Notes: generated by a model not told the origin, from the sequence alone. A stretch of DNA of 64,000 nucleotides from Modicisalibacter muralis (GCF_900102945.1 NZ_FNGI01000001.1:558001-622000); one strand, 5' to 3'. Positions 25,944 to 36,126 are shown, counted from the first letter of the stretch. Numbers and translations: made by a program.

Positions 25944-27005
25944 TTGAGCGCACCCAAGATCAAGGTGCTATGCGTCGACGATTCGGCGCTGATTCGCGAC
26001 CTGATGAGCGAGATCATCAACTCGCAATCGGATATGGAGGTCGTGGCGACGGCGCCCGACCCCCTGGTAGCGCGAGATTTGATCAAGCGCACCAATCCCG
26101 ACGTGCTGACACTCGATGTCGAGATGCCACGCATGGATGGGCTCGATTTTCTCGAACGCCTGATGCGCCTGCGACCGATGCCGGTGCTGATGGTGTCATC
26201 GCTGACTCAGGCCGGTTCGGAGATCACCTTGCGCGCGCTGGAGTTGGGTGCGGTGGATTTCGTCGCCAAGCCGCAGATGGGCATTCGTAGCGGCATGCTC
26301 GAATACAGCTCCATGATCGCCGACAAGTTGCGCGCCGCGGCACGCTCGCGTCCGCGTATTGCACGCAGAGCGGATGCACCGCCGCCGGTAGCCATCAAGG
26401 CGCCGCTCATTTCCAGTGAAAAGCTGATTATCATCGGTGCCTCCACGGGTGGGACCGAAGCCATCCGCTGCGTGCTGGAACCGTTGCCGGCCAATACTCC
26501 GGCGATCCTGATCACTCAGCATATGCCGGGCGGGTTCACGCGCTCCTTCGCCGAGCGGCTCAATCGGCTGTGTCGGATCACAGTCAAGGAGGCCGAAGAG
26601 GGTGAGCGGGTGCTGCCGGGGCATGCCTATATCGCACCCGGCGATGCCCATCTCAAGCTGGCGCGCAGCGGCGCCAACTATGTGGTTAGCCTGGACGACG
26701 GCCCACCGGTAAACCGGCATCGTCCATCGGTGGATGTGCTATTTCACTCCGCGGCACAGCACGCCGGGCGCAATGCGATTGGCGCGATTCTCACGGGAAT
26801 GGGCAAGGATGGCGCCGCTGGGCTGCTGGAAATGCGCCAGGCCGGCGCTTATACCCTGGCGCAGAACGAGGCCAGTTGCGTGGTTTACGGCATGCCACGC
26901 GAGGCGGTGGCCATGGATGCGGCTATTGAAATCGTGGAGCTCGATCAAATGGCCGGTCAGATCATGCATCAGGTCGCGGCCTCCGGTCGGGCGCAGCGGG
27001 TTTGA
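25944..27005 (+). CDS. cheB: Chemotaxis response regulator methylesterase CheB
   Basis: A 353-residue enzyme that removes receptor methyl groups when phosphorylated by CheA. The receiver domain has the acidic pair Asp12-Asp13 and phosphoacceptor Asp58 ([12 protein letters not shown]). The C-terminal methylesterase has its triad in [15 protein letters not shown] (Ser), [17 protein letters not shown] (His) and [16 protein letters not shown] (Asp). TTG at 25944 is preferred to ATG at 25926 because of the ribosome-binding site between them. It lies between cheR and a third chemoreceptor gene. Confidence 0.95.
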   Translation: MSAPKIKVLCVDDSALIRDLMSEIINSQSDMEVVATAPDPLVARDLIKRTNPDVLTLDVEMPRMDGLDFLERLMRLRPMPVLMVSSLTQAGSEITLRALELGAVDFVAKPQMGIRSGMLEYSSMIADKLRAAARSRPRIARRADAPPPVAIKAPLISSEKLIIIGASTGGTEAIRCVLEPLPANTPAILITQHMPGGFTRSFAERLNRLCRITVKEAEEGERVLPGHAYIAPGDAHLKLARSGANYVVSLDDGPPVNRHRPSVDVLFHSAAQHAGRNAIGAILTGMGKDGAAGLLEMRQAGAYTLAQNEASCVVYGMPREAVAMDAAIEIVELDQMAGQIMHQVAASGRAQRV

Positions 27006-27039
27006 ATGGCTTTAACGTCAATCACTAGGAGATGCCGGC

Positions 27040-28734
27040 ATGAAACGCCTGCTCAGTAACCTCTCGATCAATACACTGCTGACCACGGTAGTGGTGTTAT
27101 TCGGTGTCTTCATTCTGGTAGTGGCGGGGCTGGGTCATGCGACCAAGCTCATGAGCGAGGACTCGATCGGCACGCTCAACCAGATCAATGTCGAACAGGT
27201 CAGTGAAATCGCCCGCGCTGAATCGCTGCTGCTCAAGATACAGCTGAGCCTTCGCGACCAGGCCAACGCGGCGATGTTCGGGGGCGGCGACGAGGTGCAG
27301 GTCGCACTCGCGCAGGCTGGCGACATGCTGGCACGGGCGGAGGAGCGTTTCGCCGCCTTTCAGGCGGTGCCCAAGACCGAACAGGGGCGTGCCTATACCG
27401 AACCATTGACGGCCGCTTTCAGCGACGTACTGGCGAAAGTGCAGGCGCAGTTGCAGGCACTCAAGGAAGGCAATGCCGGCGGTTTTCAGGCGCTCAAGGG
27501 GGAGACTCAAGCCTCCACGGCCGTACTCAACGAGGCCATGACGGCTTTCATTCGCTATGCCGAGGAGCGTGGTGAGGCGTTGATGGCCGATTATCGCGTC
27601 ACGGCGAGCATGGCCGAGATGGTAATTCTGGCGGTCGTCGCGGCATCGCTGTTGATGCTACTCGCCTTGCGCATGGGGTTGGTCGCCATGGTGGTGCGCC
27701 CGCTCAATAAAGCGGTGGAAAGTCTCGAGCGTATCGCTCAGGCCGATCTGTCGCAGGAAATCAAGGTTCTCACTGGAAACGAGATCGGCAAACTGTTTGC
27801 CGCGATGCGGGATATGCAACAGGGTCTGTCGAAGACGGTCGGGACCGTGCGTGACAGCAGCGGTTCGATTCATATCGGCACGCGCGAGATCGCCAGCGGC
27901 AATGCCGACCTGTCGTCGCGCACCGAGCAGCAGGCGGCGTCGATCGAGGAAACCGCCGCCAGCATGGAGCAACTTACCGCGACGGTGAAGCAGAACGCCG
28001 ACAATGCGCGCCAGGCCAGCACCCTGGCCAACGATGCCTCGTCGACGGCCGGGCGTGGCGGCGAGGTGGTTGATCAGGTCATCTCCACCATGCACGGCAT
28101 TTCCGGCAGTTCGAAGAAAATCGCCGATATTACTGGCGTGATCGATTCGATTGCCTTCCAGACCAACATCCTCGCGCTCAACGCCTCGGTCGAGGCGGCG
28201 CGCGCCGGTGAGCAGGGACGCGGCTTTGCGGTGGTCGCCGGTGAAGTACGCAACCTGGCCAGTCGCTCGGCGTCGGCCGCCAAGGAAATCAAGTCGCTGA
28301 TCGACAGTTCGGTCGCGCAAGTCCAGCAGGGCTCGACGCTGGTCGAGGAAGCCGGCAGCACCATGCGTGAAGTGGTTAGCGCCGTGCGCCGGGTCACCGA
28401 CATCATGGACGAGATTTCCGCAGCTTCCCAGGAGCAGAGCGACGGTATCGAGCAGGTCAATACCGCAATCACCCAGATGGATGAGGTGACGCAGCAGAAC
28501 GCCGCGCTGGTTCAACAGGCCGCCGCCGCCGCCGCCTCGCTCGAGGAACAGGCCAGCCGACTGGAACAGGCGGTGGCGGTGTTCCGCCTGTCCGGTCGTG
28601 CCAACGATGCGGCTGGTGCCGAGCCGGCTCTGCCGCGCCCCAGCCAGCCTGCGCTGGCGGCGGCAAAATCTTCCAAGCCCTCCGGCAAGCGTGAGATGGT
28701 GACCGAGAGCGGTGATGATTGGGAAGAATTCTGA
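27040..28734 (+). CDS. Methyl-accepting chemotaxis protein, Tar-like
   Basis: A 564-residue chemoreceptor of the same build as the one at 21017: TM1 about 13-34 ([21 protein letters not shown]), periplasmic helical sensor, TM2 about 190-215, HAMP ([24 protein letters not shown]) and the signalling domain with the tip [49 protein letters not shown]. It ends in DWEEF, a CheR/CheB docking-like peptide. The two Tar-like genes are paralogues in the signalling half but differ in the sensor, so different ligands are likely. A TAGGAG site precedes the ATG. Confidence 0.95.
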   Translation: MKRLLSNLSINTLLTTVVVLFGVFILVVAGLGHATKLMSEDSIGTLNQINVEQVSEIARAESLLLKIQLSLRDQANAAMFGGGDEVQVALAQAGDMLARAEERFAAFQAVPKTEQGRAYTEPLTAAFSDVLAKVQAQLQALKEGNAGGFQALKGETQASTAVLNEAMTAFIRYAEERGEALMADYRVTASMAEMVILAVVAASLLMLLALRMGLVAMVVRPLNKAVESLERIAQADLSQEIKVLTGNEIGKLFAAMRDMQQGLSKTVGTVRDSSGSIHIGTREIASGNADLSSRTEQQAASIEETAASMEQLTATVKQNADNARQASTLANDASSTAGRGGEVVDQVISTMHGISGSSKKIADITGVIDSIAFQTNILALNASVEAARAGEQGRGFAVVAGEVRNLASRSASAAKEIKSLIDSSVAQVQQGSTLVEEAGSTMREVVSAVRRVTDIMDEISAASQEQSDGIEQVNTAITQMDEVTQQNAALVQQAAAAAASLEEQASRLEQAVAVFRLSGRANDAAGAEPALPRPSQPALAAAKSSKPSGKREMVTESGDDWEEF

Positions 28735-28792
28735 GTTTAGGTTAGTAGAGCAACACTCTTTTTATGACGATCTTTTGTGACGAGGATACGAG

Positions 28793-29182
28793 ATGGCCGA
28801 CAATAACATGAGCATTCTGGTGGTCGATGACTTTCCCACCATGCGACGCATCGTGCGTAGCCTGCTCAAGGAACTGGGTTACACCAACGTAGAGGAGGCA
28901 GAGGACGGTCAGGATGCGCTGAGCAAGCTGCGTGCCGGAGGCTTCGAATTCGTCGTTTCCGACTGGAACATGCCGAATCTCGATGGCCTGGAGATGCTCA
29001 AGCAGATTCGTGCCGACGATGCGCTGAAATCCTTGCCGGTATTGATGGTGACTGCCGAGGCCAAGAAGGAAAACATCATCGCCGCGGCGCAGGCGGGGGC
29101 CAATGGCTATGTGGTCAAACCGTTCACCGCGGCGACACTGGAAGAAAAGCTCAATAAAATTTTCGAAAAACTGGGCAAATGA
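28793..29182 (+). CDS. cheY: Chemotaxis response regulator CheY
   Basis: A 129-residue single-domain response regulator that binds FliM when phosphorylated. Asp12-Asp13 and phosphoacceptor Asp57 ([16 protein letters not shown]) are in the E. coli positions. [29 protein letters not shown] supplies the conserved Thr and Lys. An untypical GAGGAT site precedes the ATG. It is followed by cheZ after 19 bases. Confidence 0.96.
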   Translation: MADNNMSILVVDDFPTMRRIVRSLLKELGYTNVEEAEDGQDALSKLRAGGFEFVVSDWNMPNLDGLEMLKQIRADDALKSLPVLMVTAEAKKENIIAAAQAGANGYVVKPFTAATLEEKLNKIFEKLGK

Positions 29183-29201
29183 GCCGTGAGGAGGGCAAGT
29201 C

Positions 29202-29867
29202 ATGAGCGGTGAAGCACAGCAGGCCGTAGCTCACCACGGTGAAGACCTGATTCAGCGAATCGGGCATCTGACGCGCACGTTGCGGGCAAACATGCGCGAG
29301 CTGGGTCTCGACAAAGAGATCGAAAAGGCCGCCGAGGCCATTCCCGATGCCCGCGACCGGCTGAACTACGTGGCCTCGATGACCGAGCAGGCCGCCGAGC
29401 GAGCGCTCAATGCAATCGATCGTGCCCAGCCGATTCAGGATCAATTGGAAACCCAGGCCAACGCGCTGGACAAGCGCTGGGATGAGTGGTTTGCCGAACC
29501 CAAGGAGCTCGACGAGGCCAAGTCACTGGTCAAGGACACGCGCGCCTATCTCGGCGACGTTCCCACACGGGTTCAGGCCACCAATGCCGAACTGCTCGAA
29601 ATCATGATGGCCCAGGATTTTCAGGACCTGACCGGCCAGGTGATCAAGCGGATGATGGATGTCATCAAGCAGATCGAGAACGAGCTAGTGCAAGTGCTAC
29701 TCGATAATGTACCCGATAGCGAAGACCGCAAGGAGCTGAAGCGGGCCATGGAGAGCGAAAAGAAAGAGTCGTCGCTGCTCAACGGGCCCCAAATCAAGCC
29801 CGACGGCGCCGATGTGGTCAGCAACCAGGATCAGGTAGACGATCTGCTCGATTCATTGGGCTTCTGA
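29202..29867 (+). CDS. cheZ: CheY-P phosphatase CheZ
   Basis: A 221-residue helical-hairpin phosphatase. The active-site helix [31 protein letters not shown] supplies the catalytic Gln of the family, and the C-terminal [12 protein letters not shown] is the CheY-binding helix. It has no membrane segment. It closes the cheY-cheZ pair; a modest hairpin follows before flhB. Confidence 0.94.
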   Translation: MSGEAQQAVAHHGEDLIQRIGHLTRTLRANMRELGLDKEIEKAAEAIPDARDRLNYVASMTEQAAERALNAIDRAQPIQDQLETQANALDKRWDEWFAEPKELDEAKSLVKDTRAYLGDVPTRVQATNAELLEIMMAQDFQDLTGQVIKRMMDVIKQIENELVQVLLDNVPDSEDRKELKRAMESEKKESSLLNGPQIKPDGADVVSNQDQVDDLLDSLGF

Positions 29868-29890
29868 GCACAAACGACCGACCCTATAGC

Positions 29891-29919
29891 GCTCGGCTGA
29901 CCTTCGCCGAGCCTGCTTT
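29891..29919 (+). terminator. Weak hairpin after cheZ
   Basis: GCTCGGC (29891-29897) pairs with GCCGAGC (29906-29912) around an 8-base loop, then CTGCTTT. A short stem with a poor T-run; it could be a partial terminator. Confidence 0.45.
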
Positions 29920-30060
29920 CCTCCCGTATTGTTCTCTTGATGCGCGACAATCGTGGATTAGCGTCCGATTCGTCGCGCTTTTTGCGTGATTGCCGATTGC
30001 TCTTGCCGCGCAGAATAGCCAGCGTTGACCCTTTCTAACCGCCGTTCGGGCGTGGGGACC

Positions 30061-31227
30061 ATGGCTGACGATAGCAGCGACGAGGAAAAGACCGAGGATC
30101 CCACGCCACGCCGCATGGAAAAGGCGCGTGAAGAGGGTCAGGTTGCGCGATCCCGCGAACTGTCGACGTTCATGCTCCTGCTGGGTGGCGTGGCAGGATT
30201 ATGGGGGATGGGCGCGCTACTTTACGACCAGTTAAGCCTGGTCATGGAGCAGGCGTTTCTCTTCGATCGTGGCATCGCTTTCGACACCGCGCGCATGCTG
30301 GCCCATCTCTGGGCACTGGGTAACGAGACCCTTGTCGCGCTATTACCGCTGTTTCTGCTGTTGACCGTGCTGGCCCTGGTATCGCCGGCGCTGCTCGGCG
30401 GCTGGTTGATCTCGGCCAAGTCGTTGCAACCGCAATTGTCCAAGCTCAATCCCATCAAGGGGCTCGGGCGACTCTTTTCGACCCAGGCATTGGCGGAGTT
30501 GGCCAAAGGCATCGCCAAGACGGTGCTGGTCGGTAGCGTGGCGTTCAGCTTCCTATGGCAAAAAAAGGGCGAATTTCTGGCGTTGATGGATCAGCCGGTC
30601 CAGTTAGCGCTATTTCATGCCTTGAAGCTGGCGGCGATGTGCTGCGGCTTGATCGTGTTGTCGCTGGTGGTGGTAATCCTGATCGATGTGCCGTATCAAC
30701 TCTGGAGCCACAATAAGAAATTGCGCATGACTCAGGACGAAATCCGCAAGGAACACAAGGAGTCCGAGGGCGACCCGCAGGTCAAGGCGCGCATTCGTCA
30801 GCAGCAGCAGGCCATGGCGCGCGGACGCATGATGAGCAAGGTGCCCGAGGCCGATGTCATCGTCACCAACCCCACTCACTATGCGGTGGCGCTGAGCTAC
30901 CGTGACGGTGAAATGTCGGCGCCGCGGGTGGTCGCCAAGGGCGCCGATGCGGTGGCCGCGCGGATTCGCGAATTGGGCGAGGAGCATGGCGTTCCGCGAC
31001 TTGAAGCACCGCCGCTGGCGCGGGCACTGTATCGCCATGTCGATCTCGATCGTGAAGTGCCCGCGGAGTTGTACACCGCCGTGGCCGAAGTGCTGGCTTG
31101 GGCCTTTCGCATCAAGCAGGTGCAGCGCGAGGGTGGCGAGACGCCCGACACGCCGTTCGACCTACCGGTACCCGCCGAACTGGATGACGCGACCGGACGC
31201 GATTCACCCTCCGAGGACACTCGATGA
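30061..31227 (+). CDS. flhB: Flagellar export switch protein FlhB
   Basis: A 388-residue inner-membrane export-gate protein. The N-terminus DDSSDEEKTEDPTPRRMEKAREEGQVARSRELS is the FlhB hallmark, followed by four membrane segments. The cytoplasmic domain has the autocleavage motif Asn270-Pro-Thr-His273 in VIVTNPTHYAVALSYRDGEM. A frame from a TTG 36 bases upstream lacks conservation, so I start at ATG 30061. It overlaps flhA (ATGA). The 40-residue Pro/Asp tail is typical. Confidence 0.96.
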   Translation: MADDSSDEEKTEDPTPRRMEKAREEGQVARSRELSTFMLLLGGVAGLWGMGALLYDQLSLVMEQAFLFDRGIAFDTARMLAHLWALGNETLVALLPLFLLLTVLALVSPALLGGWLISAKSLQPQLSKLNPIKGLGRLFSTQALAELAKGIAKTVLVGSVAFSFLWQKKGEFLALMDQPVQLALFHALKLAAMCCGLIVLSLVVVILIDVPYQLWSHNKKLRMTQDEIRKEHKESEGDPQVKARIRQQQQAMARGRMMSKVPEADVIVTNPTHYAVALSYRDGEMSAPRVVAKGADAVAARIRELGEEHGVPRLEAPPLARALYRHVDLDREVPAELYTAVAEVLAWAFRIKQVQREGGETPDTPFDLPVPAELDDATGRDSPSEDTR

Positions 31228-33302
31228 ACCTGATGAATTCACTGGGCCGACAGAATCTGTTGGGCAATGCCAACATGAAGCTGCTGGCCGGGCCGGTACT
31301 GATCATCATGATTCTGTCGATGATGATCCTGCCGCTGCCACCTTTCGCGCTGGACTTGCTCTTCACCTTTAACATCGCCTTGGCGGTCATGGTGTTGCTG
31401 GTCAGCATGTTCACCCAGAAGCCACTGGATTTCGCGGCCTTTCCGGCGGTGCTACTGTTCACCACGCTACTGCGCCTGTCGCTGAACGTGGCCTCGACTC
31501 GCGTGGTGTTGATGGAAGGCAACGAAGGCGGCGACGCTGCGGGCAAGGTCATCGAGGCCTTCGGCGAGTTTCTGATCGGCGGTAACTTCGCCGTCGGCCT
31601 GGTGGTGTTCCTGATCTTGGTCATCATCAACTTCATGGTCATTACCAAGGGTGCGGGACGTATCGCCGAGGTTGGCGCGCGGTTCATGCTCGACTCCATG
31701 CCCGGCAAGCAAATGGCCATCGATGCCGATCTCAACGCCGGCCTGATTGGCGAGGACGACGCCAAGCGTCGGCGCAGCGAGATCACTCAGGAATCCGAGT
31801 TCTACGGTTCGATGGACGGCGCCAGCAAATTCGTGCGCGGCGATGCCGTGGCCGGCCTGATCATCATGGTGGTCAACCTCATCGGTGGCTTGCTGATCGG
31901 CATGTTGCAGCACGACATGAGCTTCGCCGACGCGGGTCGCACCTATACGCTGCTGACCATCGGCGATGGCCTGGTGGCGCAGATTCCCGCGCTGGTGATC
32001 TCCACCGCAGCGGGCGTCACCGTCTCCAGGGTCAACACCGACCAGGATGTCGGCCAGCAGATGATGGGCCAGCTCTTCGCCAACCCCAAGGTGCTGATTC
32101 TGGCTGCGGGCGTGATGGGGTTGCTGGGCCTGGTACCGGGCATGCCCAATTTCGTCTTCCTGCTGATTACTGCGCTGCTTGCTGGGTTGGCCTGGTGGAT
32201 AACCCACCGCACACAGGAAAAACAAACCGAAGAAGCCATCAATACCGCGCCACCGCCGCCCCAGGAAGCGCCGGAAGCTAGCTGGGACGATGTGCAACTC
32301 GTCGATACTTTGGGCCTGGAGGTCGGTCATCGCTTGATTCCGCTGGTCGATCATCGCCAGAACGGCGAGCTGCTCGGCCGCATCAAGAGCGTACGCAAGA
32401 AGTTCGCCCAGGAAGTCGGCTTCCTGCCACCGGTGGTGCATATTCGCGATAATCTGGAACTTACCCCCAACACCTACGTGATTATCCTGAAAGGCGTCGA
32501 GGTAGGGCGCGCCGAGGCTTATCCCGGTAAGTGGCTGGCCATCGATCCCGGCCAGGTATCGGGCCATCTCGAAGGCACGCCGACCGAGGACCCGGCCTTT
32601 GGCCTGCCGGCGATATGGATCGATAGTTCGCAGCGCGAGCACGCCCAGGTCTATGGTTATACCGTGGTCGATGCCGGTACCGTGGTCGCCACGCACCTCA
32701 ATCACTTGTTGCATCGCCATTCCGGCGAAATGCTCGGCCGCTACGAGGTTCAGCAACTGCTCGACAAGATGGGCGAGGAGAACAAGGCATTGGTCGAGGA
32801 CGTAGTGCCCAAGGCCATTACCCTGACCACACTTCAGCGTCTGCTGCACAACCTGCTCGAGGAAGAAGTGTCGATCCGCGATCTACGCACCATTCTCGAT
32901 ACGTTGGCCGAGCATGCCTCGCCGCAGAGCGACGCTCACGAGCTGACCGCCGTGGTGCGGATGGCACTCGGCCGAGCCATTACCCAGCAGTGGTTCCCGG
33001 GCCAGAGCGAACTACACGTGATGGGACTCGATGCCAATCTGGAGCAGGTGCTCAGCCAGGCGATGAGTGGCGGCGGTGCGTTGGAGCCGGGACTCGCCGA
33101 AACCTTGATGCAGCAGACCGAGGCCGGCGTGAAGCGTCAGGAAGCCAGCGGCGAGCCCACGGTCCTGGTCGTTCAGCATGGCTTGCGTGCGCTGCTGACG
33201 CGTTTCCTGCGGCGCCGGCTGCGGCATTTGGTGGTGATGTCGCAAGCCGAGATTCCCGATGACCGCACCTTGCGAATTACCACCCTGATCGGAGGCCGTT
33301 AA
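31224..33302 (+). CDS. flhA: Flagellar export gate protein FlhA
   Basis: A 692-residue export-gate protein. The N-terminal half holds about eight membrane segments and the family signature SLNVASTRVVL, then the FHIPEP-like region: VNFMVITKGAGRIAEVGARFMLDSMPGKQMAIDADLNAGLI. The cytoplasmic half begins near residue 340 (LVDTLGLEVGHRLIPLVDHRQNGELLGRIKSVRKKFAQEVGF). It recruits export substrates and chaperones. The start overlaps flhB and the stop overlaps flhF (TAATG), so flhB-flhA-flhF are co-translated. Confidence 0.97.
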   Translation: MNLMNSLGRQNLLGNANMKLLAGPVLIIMILSMMILPLPPFALDLLFTFNIALAVMVLLVSMFTQKPLDFAAFPAVLLFTTLLRLSLNVASTRVVLMEGNEGGDAAGKVIEAFGEFLIGGNFAVGLVVFLILVIINFMVITKGAGRIAEVGARFMLDSMPGKQMAIDADLNAGLIGEDDAKRRRSEITQESEFYGSMDGASKFVRGDAVAGLIIMVVNLIGGLLIGMLQHDMSFADAGRTYTLLTIGDGLVAQIPALVISTAAGVTVSRVNTDQDVGQQMMGQLFANPKVLILAAGVMGLLGLVPGMPNFVFLLITALLAGLAWWITHRTQEKQTEEAINTAPPPPQEAPEASWDDVQLVDTLGLEVGHRLIPLVDHRQNGELLGRIKSVRKKFAQEVGFLPPVVHIRDNLELTPNTYVIILKGVEVGRAEAYPGKWLAIDPGQVSGHLEGTPTEDPAFGLPAIWIDSSQREHAQVYGYTVVDAGTVVATHLNHLLHRHSGEMLGRYEVQQLLDKMGEENKALVEDVVPKAITLTTLQRLLHNLLEEEVSIRDLRTILDTLAEHASPQSDAHELTAVVRMALGRAITQQWFPGQSELHVMGLDANLEQVLSQAMSGGGALEPGLAETLMQQTEAGVKRQEASGEPTVLVVQHGLRALLTRFLRRRLRHLVVMSQAEIPDDRTLRITTLIGGR

Positions 33303-35632
33303 TGAGCGTGAAACGATTCGTGGCTGCCAACAGTCGTGACGCCATGCGCCAGGTGCGCGCCGCGCTCGGTGAGGACGCCTTGATCCTGTCCAATCGACGT
33401 GTCACCGAAGGGGTCGAGATCCTCGCGTTGGCCGACGATGACCATGGCCGCATGACCGAGCGACCGGCCGGCTCCCCAGGGCTTGCCGATGCGCCATCGC
33501 CGCGCGTGCCCACGCACCGTTCACCACCGCCTGCGAATCGTTCGATGCCGCAACCTGCCGCGGAACCGAGTGAAACGCCGATACCCACGACACAAGGCAC
33601 GCCACTCGATTTTGCGGCATTCAGTGAGCGCGTGCTGGGAGAAATGCACGACCTGCGTGCGCTGTTGACGACTCAGCAGAGCCTGTCGCTGTCGGCGACA
33701 CACGGCGTGAACAGTGAGGTCGAACGCCTTCAGCATAGGCTGCTCGGTGCCGGTTTCAGCCCCCGCCTGGCTGCGGAACTGCTGGAAACGTTGCCGGCCG
33801 AGCTGGGGGGTGCCGAGCAGAATGGCGAGGCCGGCGAGGCCTGGTTGAAGCGTCAGCTCGCGGCGCGTCTACCAACGCTCGATGACGAGGCGGCGCTGCT
33901 CGACGCCGGCGGCGTCTTCGCGCTGATCGGCCCCACCGGGATTGGCAAGACCACCACCACGGCCAAGCTCGCGGCGCGCTACGTCATGCGCCATGGCGGG
34001 GCGGACGTGGCGCTGGTCACCACCGACAGCTACCGGGTCGGCGCCCACGAGCAGTTGCGTATCTATGCTCGGCTGCTGGGTGTCGAGGTGCATGCCCTGG
34101 AGGCCGATGCGCCACTCGGCGATCTGCTCGACCGCTTGGCCGCCAAGCGTCTGGTGATCGTCGACACCGTAGGCATGAGCCAGCGCGACCAACGCCTGGT
34201 CGGACAGGTCGCGATGCTCGGCGACTCGACGCAGGGCGACAGCGCGCGCCCGATTCGCCGCTTGTTGCTGCTTAACGCCGCCAGCCATGGCGATACGCTG
34301 GATGAGGTGGTCGATACGTATCAGCGCGCGTCGCTGGCCGCCGGCGCGCCTCTCTATGGCGCGATTCTGACCAAGGTCGACGAAGCGCCAAGGCTTGGCG
34401 CAGTGCTGGATATCGCGATCCGTCATGGTCTGCGTCTGCATTACGTTTCTCACGGTCAGCAGGTTCCCGAGGATCTACGCCTGGCCGAACGCGAACCGCT
34501 GATCGAGCAGGCGCTGGCAGCGGGTGGTGAGTCCTGCTTCGTTGCCGAGTCGGGCGGCCTTCATCGCTCCCCGACTGGGCGTCGCTTGCAGTCGTTGTCG
34601 CGTGGTCTGCTGGGCCAGGGGCGGGCCCTGGCCGCGGCGTTGGCGACATTGCGCCGTGAAGTCACGGGCTTTGGCATGCTCGAGCAGGCTTGGCCGTTAT
34701 TGGGCTATCCGCTAGAGCAACAGCGTCGGCGTTTGCCAGAGTTGCTCGATCCCACGCTGTGGCGGGACATGGATAGCAAAGAGCCGCCACAAGCGATGTT
34801 ATGGGCTCGCTCGACGACGGTTAGCGGCGCCGACTGGCCGATGCCGGCCTTATGCCTGAATGCCGAGGGGCGCGCCCTGGCGTTGCCCTGGCTGGCACAC
34901 CTTCAGCCGGCCGGCGAGGCCGAACGGCTGCACTGGGCCGAGAGTCAATTGGGCATGCGCTGGCAGTTGTTGCCGAATTGCCCAACCGCTGCAGCGCGCG
35001 AATATCTCGAACGCGGCATTGCCGTGTGGCTGGCCATTGTCCAGGGCAATTCACGGGTCATCGCCGCCGGCGAGCGCTATACCCTGGCGGCGTTGGCGGC
35101 ACATGCCGAACCGCGTGCCCAGGTCGACTGTCGCTATCGTGGTCACGATACCCGGCTGGCGGTTTCCCGGCTGGCAGTAACACGGATCGACGGAGAGTCT
35201 TTGAATGCCTGGTTCGGCACGCTGAGCGATGCCGATAGCGGCCGGCAAATGGCGCAGCGCTATTGGCTGGCGCCACGCCATGACGATCGGGAATCGGCGC
35301 TGATCGAGAGCATGGTCGCGCAACTGATACATGACGACTTGCCGTTGCTGACCAGGCGCGCGTGGCAGCGTCTGGATGAAACGGGCCAGCAAAGGGTCGA
35401 TCCCGAATTGCGGCTGCTGGTCGCGGCGGGATTGGCGGCCGTCGCTAGCCGACTCGATCAGGAGCATGCGCCATGGGCAATGGATGTTCGTGCGCAATTG
35501 TTGGGGCTGCTCGGTGGTCGACGGTCACGCTCGCCGAGCGTCCTGTTGGAAGCACTGATGCACCTGTTCACCGCGCGTGATGCTTTCGTACAGGTGGGCG
35601 GTCATGGCATCGGGGACGAGGCGCGACGGTGA
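33302..35632 (+). CDS. flhF: FlhF GTPase with a large C-terminal extension
   Basis: A 776-residue protein; FlhF is usually about 360-500. The start (KRFVAANSRDAMRQVRAALGEDALILSNRRV) is the FlhF N-domain. A Pro-rich linker follows. The SRP-type GTPase has Walker A GPTGIGKTTTT near residue 210, DSYRVGAHEQLRIYARLLGVEV, DTVGMSQRDQ near 286 (Val replaces the usual Ala) and TKVDE near 356. FlhF sets the flagellar position and number, mainly in polar flagellates. From about residue 405 to 776 there is an in-frame extension with no domain I recognise; it includes SRGLLGQGRALAAALATLRRE and ESALIESMVAQLIHDDLP. It overlaps the next gene (GTGA). Confidence 0.9.
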   Translation: MSVKRFVAANSRDAMRQVRAALGEDALILSNRRVTEGVEILALADDDHGRMTERPAGSPGLADAPSPRVPTHRSPPPANRSMPQPAAEPSETPIPTTQGTPLDFAAFSERVLGEMHDLRALLTTQQSLSLSATHGVNSEVERLQHRLLGAGFSPRLAAELLETLPAELGGAEQNGEAGEAWLKRQLAARLPTLDDEAALLDAGGVFALIGPTGIGKTTTTAKLAARYVMRHGGADVALVTTDSYRVGAHEQLRIYARLLGVEVHALEADAPLGDLLDRLAAKRLVIVDTVGMSQRDQRLVGQVAMLGDSTQGDSARPIRRLLLLNAASHGDTLDEVVDTYQRASLAAGAPLYGAILTKVDEAPRLGAVLDIAIRHGLRLHYVSHGQQVPEDLRLAEREPLIEQALAAGGESCFVAESGGLHRSPTGRRLQSLSRGLLGQGRALAAALATLRREVTGFGMLEQAWPLLGYPLEQQRRRLPELLDPTLWRDMDSKEPPQAMLWARSTTVSGADWPMPALCLNAEGRALALPWLAHLQPAGEAERLHWAESQLGMRWQLLPNCPTAAAREYLERGIAVWLAIVQGNSRVIAAGERYTLAALAAHAEPRAQVDCRYRGHDTRLAVSRLAVTRIDGESLNAWFGTLSDADSGRQMAQRYWLAPRHDDRESALIESMVAQLIHDDLPLLTRRAWQRLDETGQQRVDPELRLLVAAGLAAVASRLDQEHAPWAMDVRAQLLGLLGGRRSRSPSVLLEALMHLFTARDAFVQVGGHGIGDEARR

Positions 35633-36126
35633 GCGAAGCGGATCAGGCCGCCGGCCTGCGGCGCTGGGCCGAGACGCAGCCGGAGCCGTCAACCGGGACA
35701 GCGGATTCACGACCGGCCTCGCGGGTATTGATGGTATTGGGCCTGCCGGATGGCGCGCAGGCCGATGTAAAGCCGGTCAGTCGAGCGCTCGAACGCTGGC
35801 ATGCACAGGGCCAGCGCTGGGTCGGCGATCCGGTGGCCTGGCGTGTGGTGGCGCTGGATACTCACAGCCCGCATCTGGCGGTGCTGACGACCCAACAGCC
35901 ACGCTGGGCGTTATGGGTTGGCGACGATCTGGACGGTTTCCGGCGTGCCTACCTGACGCTAAGGCGAGTCAGCCAGCAAGGTGGCCCGAGTCGCCTGCTG
36001 CTGGTTCATCCGCCGCTGCCTTCGCGAGCCGGTCTGCTCGACAACCTGCAGCAAGCGGCGGCTCAGTTTCTGGGTGTCGATCTATTGGTTATCGGCATGC
36101 CGCGCAGGCGGGTCGAATCGCTATGA
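35629..36126 (+). CDS. Small FlhG/FleN-like protein without Walker A
   Basis: A 165-residue protein in the flhG position between flhF and flhE. Its C-terminal half, SRAGLLDNLQQAAAQFLGVDLLVIGMPRRR, resembles the region of FlhG/MinD-type ATPases near LDNLQRVARRFLGVDLxYLG, and DGFRRAYLTLRRV precedes it. The ATP-binding N-terminus with the deviant Walker A motif is missing. It may be a truncated or diverged FlhG, or an unrelated protein that replaces it. Codon use is like its neighbours. The GTG start overlaps flhF, and the stop overlaps flhE. Confidence 0.6.
   Translation: MSEADQAAGLRRWAETQPEPSTGTADSRPASRVLMVLGLPDGAQADVKPVSRALERWHAQGQRWVGDPVAWRVVALDTHSPHLAVLTTQQPRWALWVGDDLDGFRRAYLTLRRVSQQGGPSRLLLVHPPLPSRAGLLDNLQQAAAQFLGVDLLVIGMPRRRVESL

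Noticed and set aside
29973-29999. GCCGATTG before flhB as a sigma-28 -10 element
   Set aside because: No -35 element at the right distance; flhB is expected to be an FlhDC-dependent class 2 gene.
31467-32849. A 460-codon open frame on the minus strand across flhA
   Set aside because: It is antisense to a fully conserved FlhA and shows the His/Gln/Asp-rich composition typical of GC-rich shadow frames; it has no domain or ribosome-binding site.
35577-36122. Longer FlhE frame beginning inside flhF
   Set aside because: The extra 182 codons overlap two other genes in a different frame and lack a signal peptide; the ATG at 36123 is coupled to the previous stop and begins the signal peptide.
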